Assembly: GCA_028287885.1 (NCBI GenBank)
Contig: JAQBOT010000473.1
Coordinates: 1 to 18,829, forward strand
Length of the DNA: 18,829 nucleotides
Direction of reading: 5' to 3'
DNA from: Pedobacter sp.
GTDB lineage: Bacteria; Bacteroidota; Bacteroidia; Sphingobacteriales; Sphingobacteriaceae
The notes under the pieces were generated by a model, which worked only from the letters and a program-made list of their open reading frames with translations, was not told the origin of the DNA and ran no database searches. Each line of letters opens with the position of its first letter. Position 1 is the first letter of the stretch. Made by a program: the position numbers and the translations under genes. Below, piece after piece: positions 13,551-18,829 of this stretch.

Positions 13551-15218
13551 ATGAAAAGACTCCTACACATTATCGTTGTACTCTGCCTGATAAGCAGTAG
13601 CTCTTTTGCTCAACGGAAAATTCTTAAACTAGGCAGTAAAAATAATACGCCAGGACAGTTGAACCGGCCTAAGCTGGTGGTTGGTTTAGTTGTAGACCAA
13701 ATGAGGTGGGATTACTTGTATAGGTATTATGACCGATATAGCAATGGAGGTTTTAAAAGACTGGTAAATGAAGGTTTTTCTGCAGAAAACACCATGATTC
13801 CATATACGCCCACTTACACTGCATGTGGTCATTCTTGCATTTATACAGGTTCTGTTCCTGCAGTAAACGGCATTATTGGTAATAATTGGTATGATCCGGA
13901 ACTGCAAAAAGACGTTTATTGCACGGAAGATAGTGGCGCTCACACAGTCGGAAGCGGTAGCAATGCTGGAGAAATGTCACCTAAGAACCTGTTGACAACA
14001 ACCATCACCGATGAACTGAGACTTGCAACAAACTTTAAAAGTAAAGTAATTGGAATTTCATTGAAAGACCGGGGCTCTATCCTGCCTGCCGGGCATTCGG
14101 CTAATGCCGCCTATTGGTACGATGGTGTTAGTGGAAACTGGATAACCAGCACCTATTATATGAAACAATTGCCGCCTTGGCTGGACGCTTTTAACAAGCA
14201 AAAGCTTCAAAATAAGTTCTACGCCGGTAATTGGAATACCCTGTACCCTATTAATACATACACGCAGAGCACAGCGGATAACAATGCATTTGAAGGGCTC
14301 TATAAAGGGGAAACAACCACAACATTTCCCCATAAATTAAGTGATGCCATAGATAAGAACTTCGATTTGATCAGGAGCACACCTTTTGGAAATACAATCA
14401 CTCTTGATCTTGCGAAGCGCGCAATTGCGGCGGAATCTTTAGGAAAAGGCACCGTTACGGATTTTCTTGCCGTTAGTTGCTCTTCGCCAGATTATATTGG
14501 TCACCAGTTCGGACCTAACTCTATCGAGGTCGAGGATACTTATTTAAGGCTGGATAAGGACATAGAATCTTTTCTAACCTACCTGGATCAGACTTTAGGT
14601 AAAGGGAACTATTTGATTTTCTTAACTGCAGACCACGGTGCTGCACATACACCAAAGTTTTTAGCTGAAAACAAATTGCCGGGTGGCATAGTGAGTAACA
14701 AGGATATTGCTGCAAACTTGAACAAGGCAATAGAGCAGGAATTTAAGATCAAGGAAAGTGTACTCATGGTAATGAACAATCAGATTATCTACAACAAACC
14801 GCTGATTGCAAAAGCCGATGCCGATCTGGACGATCTTAGGGCATTTACCGTAGATTTCTTGAAACATCAAACGGGCATTCAGGATGCCGTTGACATCACC
14901 CGCTTGAGTTCCGCTACCCTTCCAGAAGTTATCAAAACAAGGATTACGAACGGGTACAATGCCCGCCGAAGTGGTGATGTCTATTTTTTGTTAAAATCAA
15001 ATTGGTTTGATGGCGGTGCAACAGGAACCACCCACGGCGCATGGTACCCTTATGATTCACACATTCCGCTGGTGTTTATGGGCTGGAATGTTAAACCAGG
15101 AAAAACAAACAAAACGCATTACATGACGGACATATCAGCTACGCTAGCAGCCATGCTGAGGATACAAATGCCGAGTGGCTGCGTCGGGGAACCAATCTCC
15201 GAAATAAGCAACCAATAA
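13551..15218 (+). CDS. pafA: PafA-like secreted alkaline phosphatase
   Basis: The protein has 555 residues with a signal peptide at about 1-20 (cut after SSFA). The alkaline phosphatase superfamily metal site starts at Asp49 (GLVVDQMRWD). The nucleophile is Thr90 in PTYTACGHS, the position of Thr79 in PafA, with Asn111 in GNNWYD. The triad segment ISLKDRGSILPAGH (169-182) supplies the Lys and Arg (172, 174) that mark PafA phosphomonoesterases as opposed to the diesterase NPP branch. Further metal ligands come from SSPDYIGH, LTADHG and GTTHGAW. It should remove phosphate from organic phosphomonoesters in the periplasm. No Pho-type control site was seen. A strong terminator follows. The catalytic class is well supported; the exact natural substrate is not known. 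Confidence 0.9.
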   Translation: MKRLLHIIVVLCLISSSSFAQRKILKLGSKNNTPGQLNRPKLVVGLVVDQMRWDYLYRYYDRYSNGGFKRLVNEGFSAENTMIPYTPTYTACGHSCIYTGSVPAVNGIIGNNWYDPELQKDVYCTEDSGAHTVGSGSNAGEMSPKNLLTTTITDELRLATNFKSKVIGISLKDRGSILPAGHSANAAYWYDGVSGNWITSTYYMKQLPPWLDAFNKQKLQNKFYAGNWNTLYPINTYTQSTADNNAFEGLYKGETTTTFPHKLSDAIDKNFDLIRSTPFGNTITLDLAKRAIAAESLGKGTVTDFLAVSCSSPDYIGHQFGPNSIEVEDTYLRLDKDIESFLTYLDQTLGKGNYLIFLTADHGAAHTPKFLAENKLPGGIVSNKDIAANLNKAIEQEFKIKESVLMVMNNQIIYNKPLIAKADADLDDLRAFTVDFLKHQTGIQDAVDITRLSSATLPEVIKTRITNGYNARRSGDVYFLLKSNWFDGGATGTTHGAWYPYDSHIPLVFMGWNVKPGKTNKTHYMTDISATLAAMLRIQMPSGCVGEPISEISNQ

Positions 15219-15224
15219 CAAATG

Positions 15225-15253
15225 AAGCCGCATTAATTGCGGCTTTATTTTTT
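15225..15253 (+). terminator. Intrinsic terminator after the phosphatase gene
   Basis: AAGCCGCA (15225-15232) and TGCGGCTT (15238-15245) form a perfect 8-bp GC-rich stem with a 5-base loop, followed by TATTTTTT. It begins 6 bases after the stop codon. Its T-run lies directly before the icmF -7 box. Confidence 0.9.
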
Positions 15254-15255
15254 GT

Positions 15256-15263
15256 TAACTTTG
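15256..15263 (+). promoter_or_regulatory. Bacteroidota -7 box for icmF
   Basis: TAACTTTG fully matches TAnnTTTG; its last base is 22 bases before ATG 15285. The only TTG near the -33 position (15237-15239) lies inside the terminator stem, 16 bases upstream, slightly closer than usual. Confidence 0.6.
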
Positions 15264-15284
15264 CCTACCAATATAAACCCATTT

Positions 15285-18200
15285 ATGGAACAAATTGAAT
15301 CGTATAAACCCAAAAACAAGATCCGGTTTGTAACTGCCGCTGCATTGTTTGACGGGCATGACGCTACTATAAATATTATGCGCCGAATTTTGCAATCCTC
15401 TGGCGCAGAGGTTATCCACCTTGGACATAATCGGTCTGTGGATGAAGTTGTGAATTGTGCGATTCAGGAAGATGTGCAGGGAATTGCCATGACCTCTTAC
15501 CAGGGTGGTCATACAGAATACTTCAAGTATATGCACGATCTACTAAAGGAACGTGGTGCAGGACATATTAAGATTTTTGGAGGCGGTGGAGGTGTGATCC
15601 TTCCCGATGAAATCAAAGAGCTTCAGGACTATGGTATAACCAAGATCTATTCACCTGATGATGGCAGGAAGATGGGCCTACAAGGCATGATCAATAACAT
15701 GCTGGAACAAACAGATTATGTAACGGTGAAATCTGTAACTTCTGAATTAAACGACATCCCTAGAAAAAACATCAAAAGCATAGCTTCTGCAATTACACTT
15801 GCAGAGAATGAGCCAGAAGCCGCTCAGGCTTTTGTTAACGAGTTAAAAAGACTTTCCAGCAACAAACAGGCTCCAGTCATAGGAATCACCGGCACTGGCG
15901 GTTCCGGAAAATCCTCTTTGGTAGATGAACTGGTAAGGCGTTTTTTAATTGAAGTAAAAGGTAAAACCCTGGCAATCATATCAGTGGATCCTTCTAAAAG
16001 GAAGACCGGCGGTGCACTGCTTGGAGACCGCATACGTATGAATGCAATAAACAACTCCAGGGTTTACATGCGTTCATTAGCAACCAGACAAGCCAACCTT
16101 GCCCTGTCTAAGAATGTACAGGAGAGCATTGATATCTGCAAAGCAGCGGGTTATGACCTGATCATTGTAGAAACATCAGGTATTGGGCAGTCTGATACGG
16201 AAATTACAGAACATTGTGATGTATCCCTGTATGTAATGACGCCTGAATTTGGTGCAGCCACTCAGTTGGAAAAGATAGACATGCTTGATTTTGCCGATTT
16301 GGTTGCGATCAACAAATTCGATAAACGCGGCGCACTGGATGCATTGCGCGACGTACGCAAACAATACAAGCGGAACCATAACCTTTTTGAGGCAGCTGAT
16401 GATCAAATTCCAGTTTATGGAACTATGGCATCACAGTACAATGATCCGGGCATGAACAACTTGTTTACAGCACTCATGGCAAAGATCAAAGAACGCTGCG
16501 GAACTGCATTCGAGAGCCAGATGATGATCACGGCAGAACAATCTGAAAAGATCTACATTATTCCCCCAGATCGCATTCGTTACCTTGCTGAAATAGCAGA
16601 AGCCAGTCAGACCTATAACGAGTGGGTGGAAAAACAAAGCAGCATAGCCCGAAAGCTTTATCAGTTACAAGGCGTGTTGGAGCTTACGAAACAACCTGAT
16701 TCCGCCGAGAACGGAATGCAAAATGAAAGCTTTACCGCGAGTCTACAGGATATTTACAAGCATCTTGAAGAGCAACTGGATGGAGAATGCAAGAGACTGC
16801 TGAGGGAATGGCCGGAGACGCTGAATAAGTATAAACAGGAATTCTTCGTTTATCATGTTCGTGATAAAGAAATTAAATTGCCGCTCTACTATGAGTCGCT
16901 TTCAAAATTAAAGATCCCGAAAGTTTCTTTACCAAGATACAAAGACTGGGGTGACATCCTAACTTGGTTGTTAACTGAAAACGTTCCGGGAGAGTTTCCA
17001 TACGCCGCTGGTGTGTTCCCGCTGAAGCGTGAAGGTGAAGACCCAACACGAATGTTTGCAGGTGAAGGCGGCCCGGAAAGAACGAACAAGAGGTTCCATT
17101 ATGTGTCGCTTGGCCAGCCCGCACATCGTTTATCTACAGCCTTTGATTCGGTTACTTTATACGGAGAGGATCCACACATCAGACCAGATATTTATGGAAA
17201 GATTGGGAACTCAGGAGTTAGTATAGCGACCTTGGATGACGCAAAAAAACTATACTCTGGATTCGACCTGTGTAAAGCAAGCACTTCTGTCTCCATGACC
17301 ATCAACGGGCCGGCTCCGATGTTATTGGCCTTCTTTATGAATGCCGCGATTGACCAGCAATGTGAAAAGTATATAAAGAAGCATGGTCTGGTAGAAGAGG
17401 TACAGCGGAAGATAGCAGAGATCTATAAAACGAAAAATCAGGAAAGGCCATTGTACCAGGGAGAACTTCCCGCAGGAAATGACGGGCTTGGCTTGATGCT
17501 CCTTGGCGTAACAGGTGACCAGGTTCTTCCTGCAGATGTTTATGCAACCATCAAAGCGCATGCGATCAGCACCGTACGTGGAACTGTGCAGGCAGACATA
17601 CTGAAAGAAGATCAGGCGCAAAACACTTGTATATTCTCGACCGAATTTGCCCTAAGAATGATGGGCGATATACAAAAGTATTTTATTGAGGAGAAAGTCA
17701 GGAACTTTTACTCGGTTTCTATTTCTGGATATCACATTGCAGAAGCCGGTGCAAATCCAATTTCACAACTTGCGTTTACGCTAAGCAACGGATTTACCTT
17801 TGTAGAATATTACCTAAGCAGAGGCATGAATATCGATGACTTTGCGCCAAATCTTTCCTTCTTTTTCTCGAATGGTACAGATCCCGAATATTCCGTTATT
17901 GGAAGAGTTGCCAGAAGAATTTGGGCAAAAGCGATTAAGAATAAATACAAAGGCAATGACCGTTCCCAGAAATTAAAATACCACATTCAAACTTCTGGAC
18001 GTTCCCTGCATGCGCAGGAGATTGACTTCAATGACATACGTACAACTTTGCAAGCGCTGTATGCCATATACGACAACTGTAATTCTTTACATACAAACGC
18101 TTACGATGAAGCGATCACAACCCCCACGGAGGAATCTGTACGCCGGGCAATGGCGATCCAGTTGATCATAAACCGCGAACTTGGTTTGGCGAAGAATGAA

Positions 18201-18677
18201 AACCCATTGCAGGGTGCTTTTATTATTGAAGATCTAACAGATCTGGTTGAAGAAGCTGTGCTGTTGGAGTTTAAGCGGATCAATGACCGTGGAGGTGTAC
18301 TGGGCGCCATGGAAACGATGTACCAACGTGGAAAAATCCAGGAAGAAAGCTTGTATTACGAAACGTTGAAACATACTGGTGAATACCCGATCATCGGTGT
18401 GAACACATTTTTGAACAAAAACGGTTCGCCAACGATCATTCCATCAGAGGTAATTCGTGCTACGGAAGAAGAGAAACAGTTCCAGATCAAAGCACTTGAA
18501 AGGTTTCAGGAAAGGAACTCGGACCTTGCGGCAGATGCACTTAAACGGTTGCAAATTGCGGCAGTTGCCGGTAAAAATATCTTTGTGGAACTTATGGAGG
18601 TTGGCAAGGTCTGTTCTCTTGGACAGATTTCCAAAGCTTTGTACGAAGTTGGGGGACAATACCGAAGGAATATGTAA
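15285..18677 (+). CDS. icmF: Fused isobutyryl-CoA mutase IcmF (B12 domain + MeaB-like GTPase + mutase)
   Basis: The protein has 1130 residues from ATG 15285; an in-frame TTG at 15237 lies in the terminator hairpin and is rejected. Order of domains: cobalamin-binding domain (about 10-150) with DGHD and cobalt ligand His25; G-protein chaperone (about 195-430) with P-loop GTGGSGKSS (203-211) and NKFD (343-346); linker; mutase TIM-barrel domain (about 560 onward) ending with GGQYRRNM. It interconverts isobutyryl-CoA and n-butyryl-CoA using adenosylcobalamin, while the GTPase domain guards cofactor loading. Two pocket residues decide the substrate: Phe578 (in GVFPLK), where methylmalonyl-CoA mutase has Tyr, and Gln779 (in DQAQNT), where it has Arg. 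Both fit the isobutyryl type, so an annotation as methylmalonyl-CoA mutase would be wrong. It has its own promoter and no partner genes close by. Confidence 0.95.
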   Translation: MEQIESYKPKNKIRFVTAAALFDGHDATINIMRRILQSSGAEVIHLGHNRSVDEVVNCAIQEDVQGIAMTSYQGGHTEYFKYMHDLLKERGAGHIKIFGGGGGVILPDEIKELQDYGITKIYSPDDGRKMGLQGMINNMLEQTDYVTVKSVTSELNDIPRKNIKSIASAITLAENEPEAAQAFVNELKRLSSNKQAPVIGITGTGGSGKSSLVDELVRRFLIEVKGKTLAIISVDPSKRKTGGALLGDRIRMNAINNSRVYMRSLATRQANLALSKNVQESIDICKAAGYDLIIVETSGIGQSDTEITEHCDVSLYVMTPEFGAATQLEKIDMLDFADLVAINKFDKRGALDALRDVRKQYKRNHNLFEAADDQIPVYGTMASQYNDPGMNNLFTALMAKIKERCGTAFESQMMITAEQSEKIYIIPPDRIRYLAEIAEASQTYNEWVEKQSSIARKLYQLQGVLELTKQPDSAENGMQNESFTASLQDIYKHLEEQLDGECKRLLREWPETLNKYKQEFFVYHVRDKEIKLPLYYESLSKLKIPKVSLPRYKDWGDILTWLLTENVPGEFPYAAGVFPLKREGEDPTRMFAGEGGPERTNKRFHYVSLGQPAHRLSTAFDSVTLYGEDPHIRPDIYGKIGNSGVSIATLDDAKKLYSGFDLCKASTSVSMTINGPAPMLLAFFMNAAIDQQCEKYIKKHGLVEEVQRKIAEIYKTKNQERPLYQGELPAGNDGLGLMLLGVTGDQVLPADVYATIKAHAISTVRGTVQADILKEDQAQNTCIFSTEFALRMMGDIQKYFIEEKVRNFYSVSISGYHIAEAGANPISQLAFTLSNGFTFVEYYLSRGMNIDDFAPNLSFFFSNGTDPEYSVIGRVARRIWAKAIKNKYKGNDRSQKLKYHIQTSGRSLHAQEIDFNDIRTTLQALYAIYDNCNSLHTNAYDEAITTPTEESVRRAMAIQLIINRELGLAKNENPLQGAFIIEDLTDLVEEAVLLEFKRINDRGGVLGAMETMYQRGKIQEESLYYETLKHTGEYPIIGVNTFLNKNGSPTIIPSEVIRATEEEKQFQIKALERFQERNSDLAADALKRLQIAAVAGKNIFVELMEVGKVCSLGQISKALYEVGGQYRRNM

Positions 18678-18692
18678 AAAGATAACCTATTC

Positions 18693-18744
18693 ACCAATAA
18701 CCATTTGGCTTCTAAAGAAGCACATAAAAGGCATGGTTATTGGT
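18693..18744. repeat. 12-bp perfect inverted repeat with inner hairpin after icmF
   Basis: ACCAATAACCAT (18693-18704) and ATGGTTATTGGT (18733-18744) pair perfectly. Inside, GCTTC (18708-18712) and GAAGC (18717-18721) form a second small stem. No T-run follows, so it is not a textbook terminator. It ends 12 bases before the next start codon and could act as a 3' stabiliser of icmF mRNA or a leader element of the next gene. Confidence 0.6.
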
Positions 18745-18756
18745 AAAGAGGGAACT

Positions 18757-18829
18757 ATGAAGAAAATAATAATCATCCTACCTATCCTACTCGTACTGAG
18801 TGTTTTTTTTTACAGCTGTTCTGATAAAG
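18757..18829 (+). CDS. Probable lipoprotein, N-terminal fragment
   Basis: ATG 18757 opens 24 codons to the right edge. The start is a type II-like signal: MKK, then a long run of I, L, V and F, then YSCSDK, where Cys21 would be the lipidated residue followed by polar residues, as in Bacteroidota lipoproteins. A purine-rich AAAGAGGGA just before the start is the best Shine-Dalgarno-like sequence in the window. The function cannot be judged from the fragment. Confidence 0.6.
   Translation, partial: MKKIIIILPILLVLSVFFYSCSDK

Noticed and set aside
15237..15284. TTG start giving icmF 16 extra N-terminal residues
   Set aside because: It falls in the terminator stem and ahead of the -7 box, so it would not be on the icmF transcript.

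Overview
The window looks like a chromosomal segment of a Bacteroidota bacterium, most probably Sphingobacteriaceae (Pedobacter-like). Three things point there. Promoter-like boxes of the Bacteroidota form TAnnTTTG lie just ahead of several genes. Shine-Dalgarno sequences are mostly weak or absent. The gene families are typical of the phylum: fused isobutyryl-CoA mutase, PafA-type phosphatase, a HU-CCDC81/SPOR protein, and a TPR/beta-barrel pair. Nearly all of the window is ordinary host-like coding sequence; no integrase, transposase, tRNA, rRNA or CRISPR array was seen.

Left part, minus strand (1-2160). An RsbR-like stressosome protein runs off the left edge. Next comes a short two-helix membrane-protein gene broken by one amber codon, then a Tat/lipoprotein-exported sugar-phosphate isomerase/epimerase, then a 58-codon start-less membrane ORF that runs into a cluster of 11-bp phased CTAGGG repeats and a 17-bp-arm hairpin (2138-2222).

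Pyrimidine genes, plus strand (2384-3870). pyrR and pyrB overlap by one base and are read from a promoter so close to the start that the message would be almost leaderless.

Envelope locus (4001-12156). A 1005-residue periplasmic TPR protein and a 585-residue outer-membrane barrel protein form one close pair. After a 53-bp gap come a HU-CCDC81/TM/SPOR protein, ExbB, ExbD and a TonB-like protein, joined by a 1-bp gap or by 1- and 4-bp overlaps. Together they resemble a Tol-Pal-type machine: a proton-driven motor, a periplasmic transducer, a septal-peptidoglycan binder, a TPR partner and an outer-membrane partner. The SPOR protein carries a predicted cytoplasmic HU-fold head. This is the most interesting system here.

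Right part (12197-18829). folC (folate polyglutamylation) follows tonB, then a secreted PafA-like alkaline phosphatase closed by a clear intrinsic terminator. That terminator abuts the promoter of icmF, a 1130-residue fused B12-dependent acyl-CoA mutase whose substrate-pocket residues match isobutyryl-CoA mutase rather than methylmalonyl-CoA mutase. After a large inverted repeat, the first 24 codons of a probable lipoprotein gene run off the right edge.
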